From Verrucomicrobiota bacterium (GTDB lineage Bacteria; Verrucomicrobiota; Verrucomicrobiia; Limisphaerales; J093), in assembly GCA_016716505.1 (NCBI GenBank), contig JADJWF010000011.1:806001-870000 (forward strand): a DNA stretch of 64,000 bases, read 5' to 3'. The notes below the pieces were generated by a model. It was not told the DNA's origin. It did not search any database and saw only the letters and a program-made list of their open reading frames with translations. Both the position numbers and the translations under genes were made by a program. Of the stretch, positions 1 through 7,600 are shown piece by piece. Within the stretch, counting starts at the first letter, position 1. Every line of letters starts with the position of its first letter.

Positions 1-313
1 GGATCTTGAATTCCCGGCCGATCAGCCGATTGAGGTCCGCGCCCCGCACGAACACGTTGCGCCGCGTCGCCTGTGGTTGCGCGTTCGGCAGATTCAGTTC
101 CCGACGCAACGCCTCCAGCGCTTCCATCGCGAAAAAGGTGATCTGACCCTTGTAGTCTTCCTTGTGGTCGAAAAAACGGTCGCCCCGGATGCCCCGGCCC
201 GCCACACATTCGATCTGTTCCACAGCGGCGATGGGGTGCTCGCCCGCCGGCTGACCATGATGGCCAAAGAAGTTGTGTCCGGGCGAAATGAACAGGTGTT
301 CGATGCGAAACAT
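1..313 (-). CDS. MOSC domain-containing protein, partial (3' end outside window)
   Basis: The reverse strand opens with ATG at 313 and stays open for 104 codons to the window edge. The visible part begins MFRIEHLFISPG, has GIRGDRFFDH at about residues 41-50 and RRNVFVRGADLNRLIG at about 84-99. The GDRF segment followed by an R-N-x-x-x-x-G-x-D-L pattern is typical of MOSC domains, which bind sulfur- or metal-loaded cofactors and occur in molybdenum cofactor sulfurases and related detoxifying enzymes. It starts 8 bases after the stop of the HEFMH protein on the same strand, so it is probably the last visible gene of the molybdoenzyme operon. A MoCo-handling role fits that position but is inference; the conserved MOSC cysteine would lie outside the window. 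Confidence 0.75.
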   Translation of the reverse strand, partial: MFRIEHLFISPGHNFFGHHGQPAGEHPIAAVEQIECVAGRGIRGDRFFDHKEDYKGQITFFAMEALEALRRELNLPNAQPQATRRNVFVRGADLNRLIGREFKI

Positions 314-321
314 GACGAAGA

Positions 322-1257
322 TCAACCACCAGCAACAGCCGGGGCTGGTTCGGACGGAGACGCGGCTTGATACGTCTCCAGACAGCGATTGCAGAGGCCC
401 TGGTCCGGAAGCCACGCGGGAAACTCAGCGGCGATGCGTTGGCGGATTTCCAACGCCAGCGTGCGGGTGTCCGCCCAGTGGAACGTTGGAAAGTCACACA
501 GTGGACACGGCGCGCCCGGCGCGGGCCGATGGGCGTCGCGCAACCCGCGAGGGTCGGCGATCAGCGCGAGGATGTCGGTCTGGCGCGGGGTTGGGTTTTG
601 CCACAAGGAGGCGAAGGTTGCCGCCTGTCGTGCCTCCGGCCAGAAGGAATAGCCGCGCGCGAACGCGGCAGCGTGCTGCTCGCGCGGTTGGAGCGGCACG
701 TGGCCGGCGGCGGCGAGGCGGCCGTCAATCGTGATGTCCCAAAGCAGGCGGTAACGCTCGCGCGCCAGCCGGATTTGAGCGGCGTTCAAGCCGGGCAGAT
801 CGAGCGCGGGCGAGTAGCCGAAAACCGGATCGAGCATGTCGTGTAGATGCATGAACTCGTGGCGAAGGAAGTCCCGCAGTGTGGCGTGATTCGTCAGGCG
901 CTCGGTCTTCAGCGCCAGCAGGCCGGTGCGCTGGCCGGCCTCGTTGACGTAGAGTTCCGCGCCCTCATCGTTCTTGCCCGTGCTTTTGCGCACGGCCAGG
1001 ACGGCAAGCCGTTCGCGCACGAGCGGAAACTCATTGAGCACGTCCGTCAATGGCTGCTCCAGTCCCCATTCGCGAAACCAGTCGAGGTGCAGCTTGAAGA
1101 ACGCAGCATTGCGCTCGTCGGGATCAAGGATGCTGTAGAGCTGCTCACGTTTGCGGTGGAAGCGGGTGATTTGCAGCGGTGGCACGCCGCTGCGCCGGCC
1201 GCTGGCGCAGAGAAACACGGCCGCTTCAAGAAAATCGTCGTCGTAGCGCAGTTGCAT
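322..1257 (-). CDS. Conserved protein with HExxH motif and C-terminal CxxC pairs
   Basis: A 311-residue protein of no family I can name with certainty. Visible features are a zincin-like HEFMH at residues 133-137 followed by LHD, and two cysteine pairs near the C-terminus (CPLC around 250 and CNRC around 293) that could hold a structural zinc. There is no signal peptide or membrane segment, so it is likely cytoplasmic. It starts 3 bases downstream of the TorD-like chaperone stop and is followed 8 bases later by a MOSC protein, so it is almost certainly co-transcribed with the molybdoenzyme genes. A role in maturation or quality control of that enzyme is inference from position only. An unrelated metallopeptidase function is equally compatible with the motif. 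Confidence 0.75.
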   Translation of the reverse strand: MQLRYDDDFLEAAVFLCASGRRSGVPPLQITRFHRKREQLYSILDPDERNAAFFKLHLDWFREWGLEQPLTDVLNEFPLVRERLAVLAVRKSTGKNDEGAELYVNEAGQRTGLLALKTERLTNHATLRDFLRHEFMHLHDMLDPVFGYSPALDLPGLNAAQIRLARERYRLLWDITIDGRLAAAGHVPLQPREQHAAAFARGYSFWPEARQAATFASLWQNPTPRQTDILALIADPRGLRDAHRPAPGAPCPLCDFPTFHWADTRTLALEIRQRIAAEFPAWLPDQGLCNRCLETYQAASPSEPAPAVAGG

Positions 1258-1260
1258 GGA

Positions 1261-2235
1261 TCAGGCCGTGGCCAGCGCGCCGGGCGGCAGATTCGTGATG
1301 CCGCAGGAGTCGCACATCCGCTCGGCCGCGTCGTCCACGGGGCGGAGCAGCAGGTCCTCGCTGCCGGGGGTGACGCCGAATCGGACACATTCTGATTCGA
1401 TGAACGCGCGGGTGAACTCGGCGAGCGCCCGGAGCGTCGGCTCATGGGTCGCAGCGGCGAGGCGGCGCGTGAAGGCGGGTGTCCAGCGGCCCAGATGTTC
1501 GCGCAGGAATTTCCTCTGCGCGTCCCGGCATTGCGCGAGCTGTTCGCCGTCGAGTTGATGTTCCAGCGCGTAGGCTTCCTTGGCGGCGAGCACGCATAGG
1601 AATTCCAGTTCGAGGCAGATGTGGTCGTGGCGCTCGCCGGCGTCTTCGGCGACTTCGAGGCCGAAGGCGCGATAGAACGCGGCGAGGTCGGCCAGACGAT
1701 GCGGTTGGAAGAGCGGGTCGGCCTTGAGGTCGCCGTATTCGATTTCGTTGAGTGGACACGAGCCGCGCGCGGCGTGGCCGAAGGTCGCGAGGTAGGAATC
1801 GTGGAATCGCGTAGCCGCGTCTCGGGAGAGCGCCGCTGATAATTTATGAAGCGAGTCCATCAGTGAATCGGCTTGCATGGCGGTGCTCTGCCGAGACGTC
1901 GCTATGACCGCAGTGGCCGTCCGCAAGCTGTCGTGTGTGGTGGCGTCGCAAAGCCAGGCCCAACCTTCGGGGGTATGGTCTTCGTAAGCTTTCGCGAGAA
2001 AGCGATGGAGGAACGAGCGGGCGATGGCGAGGTCAATGGAAGCCTGCAACGGAGCGCCGGTTTCCAACCCGGCGCGTGGATTCCTATTCTCGGAACTCGC
2101 CGGGTCGGAGACCGGCGCTCCGTCGGCACGGTAGTTCCCAAACACCGAACGCCTCGGCGTGTCGGTGCGGGCGGCCCACTCGCCGCTCCTCACTCCGCGC
2201 TCCGCATTCCGCACTTGTTCAGATGGAGTTGGCAT
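1261..2235 (-). CDS. TorD/NarJ-family chaperone of the type II DMSO reductase
   Basis: About 324 residues if started at ATG 2235 (MPTPSEQVR), which overlaps the end of the beta-subunit gene by 17 bases and indicates translational coupling. The region after about residue 75 is the chaperone-like part. It is all-helical in character, with a central CPLNEIEYG and a C-terminal half in which leucine- and acid-rich helices recur, as in DmsD/TorD/NarJ proteins. Such proteins bind the Tat signal of the catalytic subunit and insert the molybdenum cofactor before export, which fits the Tat motif on the alpha subunit. The first 60 or so residues are low-complexity and encode a palindromic repeat (2051-2122), so the functional start may lie further in. 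The C-terminus has a CDSCG motif, unusual for the family. Confidence 0.8.
   Translation of the reverse strand: MPTPSEQVRNAERGVRSGEWAARTDTPRRSVFGNYRADGAPVSDPASSENRNPRAGLETGAPLQASIDLAIARSFLHRFLAKAYEDHTPEGWAWLCDATTHDSLRTATAVIATSRQSTAMQADSLMDSLHKLSAALSRDAATRFHDSYLATFGHAARGSCPLNEIEYGDLKADPLFQPHRLADLAAFYRAFGLEVAEDAGERHDHICLELEFLCVLAAKEAYALEHQLDGEQLAQCRDAQRKFLREHLGRWTPAFTRRLAAATHEPTLRALAEFTRAFIESECVRFGVTPGSEDLLLRPVDDAAERMCDSCGITNLPPGALATA
2051..2122. repeat. 24-bp inverted repeat inside the chaperone N-terminus
   Basis: Arms at 2051-2074 and 2099-2122 are reverse complements with two mismatches in 24 bases and enclose a 24-base loop. The element is read in frame as the residues GAPVSDPASS...LETGAPLQ. 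Sequence of this kind (gcgccggtttccaacccggc) recurs as a mobile palindromic repeat in verrucomicrobial genomes, from general knowledge. Here it extends a linker before the chaperone fold. Confidence 0.75.
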
Positions 2236-3490
2236 GTTTGGCGTCCCGCACGTGCAACGGTTCTTCCACGGTGGTTTCGATGATCTTCGTGCCGTCCTTC
2301 GCGTAGCCGATGATGGTGTCGTTGTAGAGGGCGAACTTTTTGCCGCGCACCTCGGTCTCGAACACCTTCGGGCCTTCCTTGATTTCGTAGCGGTGGCAGA
2401 TGCGCTGGTCCTTGCCGAAGAGTTGCAGCACGGCGAGAAGTTCGCGGTCAGGCGCGGAGTATTTCTCGATGGCGTCGTCCACGCCCGGGCCGAACATCTG
2501 GCGCAGATACGGACGCGACACCCAGCGCGGCGGGATGTAATAGCCGTTGGGCTCAGTGCCGAATTGCGGGTAGAGCGGCAGCGCGACTTTGGCGACGTGG
2601 ATGAGGTAATAGAGCGGATTGTTCCGCGCTTCCTTCCATGTGCCGTCCTTGTTGAGTTCGATAAGACCTTGAAGACGAATATGGCCAATACATGCAGCCA
2701 TGCAGCGGGTCTGCATCGGGAGACTGCCGCCAGCCTGGTCGCGGCCTTCGACACGCGGGTAACAGGCGATGCACTTTTCGCTGGTGCGCGTCGTCCCGCG
2801 ATACAGGGTCTTCTTGTAGGGGCAGGCTTCCATGCACTTGCGGTAGCCGCGGCAGCGTTCCTGGTCAATCAACACGATGCCGTCCTCGGGCCGCTTGTAG
2901 ATGGCGTTGCGCGGACAGGCGGCCAGGCAGGCAGGATAGCTGCAATGATTGCAGATGCGGGCGAGGTAGAAGAACCACGTCTTGTGCTCGGGCAACAGTT
3001 CGCCACCCTTGAAGTATTGGCCTTTCACGCCCTTCTCGTTGCCGACCGGATGATCCTCGTAGCGGTTGGGCGCGGACCATTCTTCGTCGGTGGGCAGATA
3101 GCCAAGCGCGCGATTCGCGCCTTCCGGACCGAGGAAGGTTTTCGCCGCTTCGAAAATCGTTTTGCCGTTGAACTTGCCGTAGGGGGCTTTGACGTCCTCG
3201 GGCTTGCCGCCCCAGTTTTGGCCGCCGGGATTGGCCTGCTCGAGCAGGTCGAGCGTCTTCACGTCCCAATGGTGCGGGTAGCCGCCGTAGGGTTTGGTTT
3301 CGACGTTGTTCCACCACATGTATTCCTGGCCCTTGGCGAAAGTCCAGGTGGACTTGCAGGCCATGGTGCAGGTCTGGCAACCGATGCAGCGGTTGATGTT
3401 GAAGATGAAGGCGAACTGCTGGTCGGGAAACGCCGCCTCGTAGGGGTAATCCATCTCGCGCCCCAGTTGCCAGTTGAAGACGTTGCTCAT
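2219..3490 (-). CDS. Iron-sulfur (beta) subunit of a type II DMSO reductase family enzyme, NXR/NarH-like
   Basis: A 423-residue electron-transfer subunit with four cluster motifs. They are C35-x2-C38-x2-C41-x3-C45 (CIGCQTCTMAC), C180-x2-C183-x4-C188-x3-C192, C213-x2-Y216-x2-C219-x3-C223, and C240-x2-C243-x19-C263-x3-C267. Tyr216 sits where a fourth cysteine would be. NarH-type subunits have an aromatic residue there and bind a [3Fe-4S] cluster, so three [4Fe-4S] plus one [3Fe-4S] are expected. Length and cluster order match NarH/DdhB/EbdB/NxrB. There is no signal peptide, as usual for subunits that hitchhike through the Tat system with alpha. The gene follows the 150-residue protein by 42 bases and overlaps the chaperone gene. 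Family assignment is firm; the substrate is not determined by this subunit. Confidence 0.93.
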   Translation of the reverse strand: MSNVFNWQLGREMDYPYEAAFPDQQFAFIFNINRCIGCQTCTMACKSTWTFAKGQEYMWWNNVETKPYGGYPHHWDVKTLDLLEQANPGGQNWGGKPEDVKAPYGKFNGKTIFEAAKTFLGPEGANRALGYLPTDEEWSAPNRYEDHPVGNEKGVKGQYFKGGELLPEHKTWFFYLARICNHCSYPACLAACPRNAIYKRPEDGIVLIDQERCRGYRKCMEACPYKKTLYRGTTRTSEKCIACYPRVEGRDQAGGSLPMQTRCMAACIGHIRLQGLIELNKDGTWKEARNNPLYYLIHVAKVALPLYPQFGTEPNGYYIPPRWVSRPYLRQMFGPGVDDAIEKYSAPDRELLAVLQLFGKDQRICHRYEIKEGPKVFETEVRGKKFALYNDTIIGYAKDGTKIIETTVEEPLHVRDAKHANSI

Positions 3491-3532
3491 GTTCGTGAAG
3501 GGTTGAGTCGTTGAAGAATTTCAGGGTCGCGG

Positions 3533-3985
3533 TCAGACGGTGAATTTGGGAGCGGGCGCGCCGGTGGGGTCGGTGGGTTGTGTAGCGCAGGCTTCCGAGC
3601 CTGCTGTGTCGCGGGTTGCCAAACCCGCCTGCGCCCCGGCGTTGTCACGCTCTGCCGATTTGGAAATCGGCGATACAGCAGACTTGGAAGTCTGCGCTAC
3701 CTCGCTTCCGCCGGCCACAGGCCATTCTATTTTCCTGCCCGAGCGCGCAAACACCTCGGCGATCAGGTCGCGGATGAATGGCTCGCCGCGTTTTTCGAGC
3801 GCCATGTGCGGGCCGAGGTAATGCGGGTTGCGGAACAACGCAAGCACCTGCTTGTGGCCGTAGCCCATCCGCATGAACTCCTCGATGAACGTCTCGGCCA
3901 TGTCGTTGGTCGTGTCTTCATGCGTCATGAACGCCATGCCGTTCAGTTCAAACGGGTCTTCAAAATCGAATTCGTCTTTGGGCAT
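3533..3985 (-). CDS. 150-residue protein of unknown function between alpha and beta subunit genes
   Basis: Residues 1-90 look like a genuine conserved domain. It is acidic at the N-terminus (MPKDEFDFEDPFELNG), followed by helical segments with MTHEDTTNDMAETFIEEF and LALFRNPHYLG. There is no signal peptide or cysteine motif. Residues from about 93 to the end are low-complexity (TSKSAVSPISKSAERD...), produced by a block of small palindromic repeats at 3582-3700 read in frame, so the natural protein probably ends near the WPV at about residue 92. It lies 94 bases after alpha and 42 bases before beta. That placement inside a catalytic operon suggests an assembly factor or small structural subunit, but this is inference and I do not recognise a named family. 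Confidence 0.7.
   Translation of the reverse strand: MPKDEFDFEDPFELNGMAFMTHEDTTNDMAETFIEEFMRMGYGHKQVLALFRNPHYLGPHMALEKRGEPFIRDLIAEVFARSGRKIEWPVAGGSEVAQTSKSAVSPISKSAERDNAGAQAGLATRDTAGSEACATQPTDPTGAPAPKFTV
3582..3700. repeat. Cluster of small palindromes forming the C-terminal tail of the 150-aa protein
   Basis: The outer ends GTAGCGCAG and CTGCGCTAC are exact inverted repeats. Inside are four short palindromes built on the same plan: GCAGGCTTCCGAGCCTGC, CGGGTTGCCAAACCCG, GCCGATTTGGAAATCGGC and GCAGACTTGGAAGTCTGC. Reading through them yields the repetitive tail residues TSKSAV and SKSAER. The pattern matches repeats common in Verrucomicrobiota genomes (established in general terms; no search was run). 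Confidence 0.8.
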
Positions 3986-4014
3986 ACGTGATTTCCCGAT
4001 GGCAGCCGACCTGA

Positions 4015-4054
4015 GGAGGCTCGAACTTTTGCCACGAAGGAGAAGTGAGCCTCC
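4015..4054. other. Stem-loop between alpha-subunit gene and 150-aa gene
   Basis: GGAGGCTC (4015-4022) pairs perfectly with GAGCCTCC (4047-4054) around a 24-base loop, in the 94-base gap after the alpha gene on the leftward transcript. There is no T-run after it in the leftward direction, so it is more likely an RNA processing or stability element, or chance, than a terminator. Confidence 0.35.
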
Positions 4055-4079
4055 CTGCGCCGGCGGCTACGAAATATTC

Positions 4080-7000
4080 TCACTCAAACGTTTCTCCGCC
4101 GCCGCCTTCGCCTTTGCCCACGAAGTTGCCGGCGAGGTATTTCTTCATCTTGTCGTTCTCGGCGTCGGGGGACATGCCGTTGAGGCCGGGCTTCCACGGG
4201 CCTTTGCCGCCCAGACCGCCGTCCTCGGCCTTGGTCACACGGACCAGACATTCCTTCGGCACGGTGTTGACGGCGTGGTTGTCGGCCTCGCCGCCGAAGA
4301 TGAACGCCATCGCCACCTTGGCCTTGTGAAACAGCGTATCGGTCTGGTGCATCGGCATGTGCCAGTTGCGCGTGACGGATTGCTGCGAGCCGAAGCGGAA
4401 GTTCGAGATGTAACCTTCCTCGGTGAGCGACAGGCCGTCGGGCCGCGTCTGCTGGGCCTTCACGGTCTTCTCCGTCGCGATGAACGAGCCGTGTTTCATC
4501 ATCACGACGTTGTAGGGATAGGCGGCGTTGTAAGTCAGCCGCAGCATGAGGCGGCTGACCTTGTAGAACGGATCGCTCGGCGTCGCGCCGAGATACGGGC
4601 GGTCGGCGGGATTGGCGTCCACATAGACGTAATCGCCATCGGCGAGGCCGAGGTCGCGCGCGGCCTGCGGGTTCATGTGGAGCTGATGCTCGCCCACGTT
4701 GGGCAGGCGTTTGTCCACGCGATACGGATCGCCGAAGTTTGAGTTCCAGATGAGGTGCCAGTCCACGTTGGCCCACGACGAATGGACGCTGTGGCGCGAC
4801 TTGGGCGTGAGGCAGTAGAACTGGAATCCCTTTTCCCAGAGGAAATTCTTCGTCTTCTTCACCTCGGGCCACGGTAGCTTCACGTTGCGCACGGTGCGTT
4901 CGTCCCAATGCTCGGCGTCGAGCGGGATGCCGTAATCGTTCGGGCGCACGAGCGGATTCGAACTGACGATCACGTTCGGCAGATACGGCGTCGCCTCCGG
5001 GCCTTCGCGGTGGACGATGAAGTTCTCGCCGCACGCGAGCGCGGTGGGGTCGTCGGTGTAACTGTGCAGGCGGCCCGTGTCGGTGTAGAACGGGTAGTTG
5101 TCGTGGACCTGTTCGTAGAACGGGATGCGCGGGTAGCTGCGGAAGAGCATGAGCGCACCGCCGGGCGGGCCGTATTTGCCAGCCATGATGTCTTCCACTT
5201 TGTAGCCAGCGGTGGTGGTCGAGGTGTCGAGCAGGCGCTGGAGATAGACCTTGCGCTGGCCGGTCAGCTCGAAGTGGAAGTAGTCGCGGAAGCGTTGGTC
5301 GCCGGTGACCTTGCCGAGCGCGGCGGCGATGCCGGCCAGGATGGACAGGTCATCCTTCGAGTCGTAGAGCGGTTTGATGCCGCCCTTCCAGATTTGCAGG
5401 AAGGGGTTGGAACAACTGGCGGTGACTTCGAGGTCCTGGAACTCGACCCACGAATTGGCCGGCAGGCCGAAGTCGGAATACTCGACGCTGGCGGTCATCT
5501 GGGTTTCGAGCGTGACGATGAGTTCGACGTTGGGGTTGACGTTCTTGATGACGCCGTAAGCCCATTTGGCGTTGTTGATCAGGTTCACGTTGGTCGTGAA
5601 GATCGCCTTGGTGGGCGTGGGCATGTGGGTCTTGCCGGTGAAGTTCTTCCGTCCCTCTTTCGGCGTGTTGACGATGAGCGGGCGGTCGCCATGATTCCAA
5701 TAGGCCGGCTCTTCGTCCTTGGTGTAACCGTGGGCGTGAACGTCGCGGCCGTGGGCCTTGGGATCGAGGTTCGGCGCAAAGGGGTCTTCCGCCACCCAGC
5801 CCTTGAAGCCCGGGCCGGTGAGTTTGCTGCCCTGGAAGAGCGCGGCCTTGTAGTTGCCGGCCCAGTGGTAGCAACCCGCGCCCGGCTTGCCGATGTTGCC
5901 GGTGAGCAGCAGCGGCAGGTGGGCCGCGCGGTTGGCCTCGGTGGCGTGAAACCAGTGCGCGATGCCCTCGCCCTGGTGGATCGCCGCGGGCTGGATGGTG
6001 GCGAGGTCTTTGGCGAGCCGCTCGATCAAGTCCTTGGGCGCGCTGGTGATTTCCGAGACGGTGTCGAGGTCGTAGTCCTTGAGGTGGACCTGGTAGAGAT
6101 TCCACGAGGTGGCGACTTCCACTTCCGAGCCGTCGGCCAGTTTCACGCGGCCACGGAAATCGAGCTGCGGATCAATGCTGGCCCGGGCCATCGTCGCGCC
6201 GACCATGTCGCGGGTGAGGGCCTTCGGTGAATTCGTCATGGCGTCCCAAACGACGAAGTCGCCGAGTTTCTGGTGCTGCTCGTCGGTGAGGCCCTGCACT
6301 TTCTTGCTCGGGCCGTCGTCGGCGAGGCGGCTGGTGTAGTTGGGGAACACCTCCGCCGCGCGCAGGCGCTTGAGGTTGTCGGTGCGGATGAGCAGCGGGA
6401 AATCGGTGAACTGCTTCACGAACGCCTCGTCATACCACTTGTTCTCGATCATCACGCGGGTGACGCCGAGCCAGAGGGCGGCGTCGGTGGCGGGGCGGAC
6501 GGGGATCCAGTAATCGGCCTTGGTCGAGGGCGCGCCGTATTCGGGGGCGATGACGACGATCTTGCAGCCGCGTTCCATGGCTTCGACGAACCAGTGCGCG
6601 TCGGTGAGCTTGTTCTCGACCAGGTTCTTGCCGTTCATGACGAGCAGCTTGGAGGTGCGCAGGTCGTTGAAGTCGCAATCGGCGTTTTGCAGGCCATGCA
6701 CCCACGGCTGGCCGGGGGCTTGATCGCCGTGCCAGGTGTAATTGGACCAGTTGCGGCCGGCTTTGGCTTCCTCGGGCTTGACGCCGCGCACGTGAACGTC
6801 GAGCAGGGCGAGGGAATTGCACAGACGATACATGCCGTATTTGCCGAGCACGCCGAGCAGGCCCATGCCGCCGCGCATCTTGATGGTGCGCGTGCCCGCG
6901 CCGCCCATTTCCTGAATCATCTCCGGCTCGTAGCCCTGTTCGGCCAGCAGCTTCGCGCCGGCCTCGCCGGAGTAACGCTTGGCGATGGCCATGGTGGCGC

Positions 7001-7562
7001 GGGCGATGTAATCGAAGGCTTGATCCCACGAGAGGCGCTCGAACTTGTCCGTGCCGCGCGAGTCGAACTTGTATTTGGCCTTGAGTTCCTTGGTGAGCAG
7101 CGGGAAGCCGTCATCGGCCCAGCGTTTCCAGCCGCGGCGGACGATGGGGTGCTTGAGGCGATACGGCCCGTAAAGGATGCGGTGAAAGGTGTAGCCCTTG
7201 GCGCAATGGCGGTTGCCCCAGTTGGGCGAGGCGTGGTTGCCGTAGAGGTCCTGGTAGGTGTGGATGTCGAACTCTTCGCCGAGGCGAACGATGACGCCGT
7301 TGCGCACGTGGGCCGTGATGCGGCAGTTGTGCGTGTCGTTCGGCGCGCACACCCACGAGAACTGACGATCGTAGGCGTATTGATTGCGGTAGAGCTTCTC
7401 CCAGTCGCGGTTCGGGTAATGCGCGAGGGGGTTGGCGACGTCCTCGGCGGGCTGGGCCTGGAGGAAGCGCAGCGGGAGGAACTGGGCGGCGGTAATGCCC
7501 GCGCCGACAAGGCCGCTGCGCTGGAGAAACGCGCGGCGGGAGAGGGAAGAGTCGTTGCTCAT
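4080..7562 (-). CDS. Catalytic molybdopterin (alpha) subunit, type II DMSO reductase family, NXR-like, Tat-exported
   Basis: A 1160-residue molybdenum-bis-MGD oxidoreductase. ATG at 7562 is preferred because it places the Tat motif SRRAFLQ at residues 8-14, followed by a hydrophobic stretch. An N-terminal Fe-S motif reads C72-x3-D76-x3-C80-x39-C120, with an aspartate where most relatives have cysteine. Asp280 in TWHGDQAPG aligns with the molybdenum-ligating Asp of nitrate reductase (YADLPP). Segments such as KGYTFHRILYGPYRLK, the KYKFDSR segment, NYTWHGDQ and YWIPVRP resemble, from memory, the alpha subunit of Nitrospira and anammox nitrite oxidoreductases more than NarG or DdhA. It should act in the periplasm, oxidising or reducing a small oxyanion (nitrite/nitrate is the best guess) and passing electrons through beta to the cytochrome subunit. 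Substrate and direction cannot be fixed from sequence. It starts 38 bases after the cytochrome gene. Confidence 0.92.
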   Translation of the reverse strand: MSNDSSLSRRAFLQRSGLVGAGITAAQFLPLRFLQAQPAEDVANPLAHYPNRDWEKLYRNQYAYDRQFSWVCAPNDTHNCRITAHVRNGVIVRLGEEFDIHTYQDLYGNHASPNWGNRHCAKGYTFHRILYGPYRLKHPIVRRGWKRWADDGFPLLTKELKAKYKFDSRGTDKFERLSWDQAFDYIARATMAIAKRYSGEAGAKLLAEQGYEPEMIQEMGGAGTRTIKMRGGMGLLGVLGKYGMYRLCNSLALLDVHVRGVKPEEAKAGRNWSNYTWHGDQAPGQPWVHGLQNADCDFNDLRTSKLLVMNGKNLVENKLTDAHWFVEAMERGCKIVVIAPEYGAPSTKADYWIPVRPATDAALWLGVTRVMIENKWYDEAFVKQFTDFPLLIRTDNLKRLRAAEVFPNYTSRLADDGPSKKVQGLTDEQHQKLGDFVVWDAMTNSPKALTRDMVGATMARASIDPQLDFRGRVKLADGSEVEVATSWNLYQVHLKDYDLDTVSEITSAPKDLIERLAKDLATIQPAAIHQGEGIAHWFHATEANRAAHLPLLLTGNIGKPGAGCYHWAGNYKAALFQGSKLTGPGFKGWVAEDPFAPNLDPKAHGRDVHAHGYTKDEEPAYWNHGDRPLIVNTPKEGRKNFTGKTHMPTPTKAIFTTNVNLINNAKWAYGVIKNVNPNVELIVTLETQMTASVEYSDFGLPANSWVEFQDLEVTASCSNPFLQIWKGGIKPLYDSKDDLSILAGIAAALGKVTGDQRFRDYFHFELTGQRKVYLQRLLDTSTTTAGYKVEDIMAGKYGPPGGALMLFRSYPRIPFYEQVHDNYPFYTDTGRLHSYTDDPTALACGENFIVHREGPEATPYLPNVIVSSNPLVRPNDYGIPLDAEHWDERTVRNVKLPWPEVKKTKNFLWEKGFQFYCLTPKSRHSVHSSWANVDWHLIWNSNFGDPYRVDKRLPNVGEHQLHMNPQAARDLGLADGDYVYVDANPADRPYLGATPSDPFYKVSRLMLRLTYNAAYPYNVVMMKHGSFIATEKTVKAQQTRPDGLSLTEEGYISNFRFGSQQSVTRNWHMPMHQTDTLFHKAKVAMAFIFGGEADNHAVNTVPKECLVRVTKAEDGGLGGKGPWKPGLNGMSPDAENDKMKKYLAGNFVGKGEGGGGETFE

Positions 7563-7600
7563 AGATTGGTCGGGTTGGTGGGATCGCTCGCCGTGCAAAT

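Noticed and set aside
2236..2868. Upstream extension of the chaperone frame across the beta-subunit gene
   Set aside because: It is Arg/Ser-rich and lies on the well-conserved beta subunit in another frame, so it is a shadow; the start was moved to 2235.
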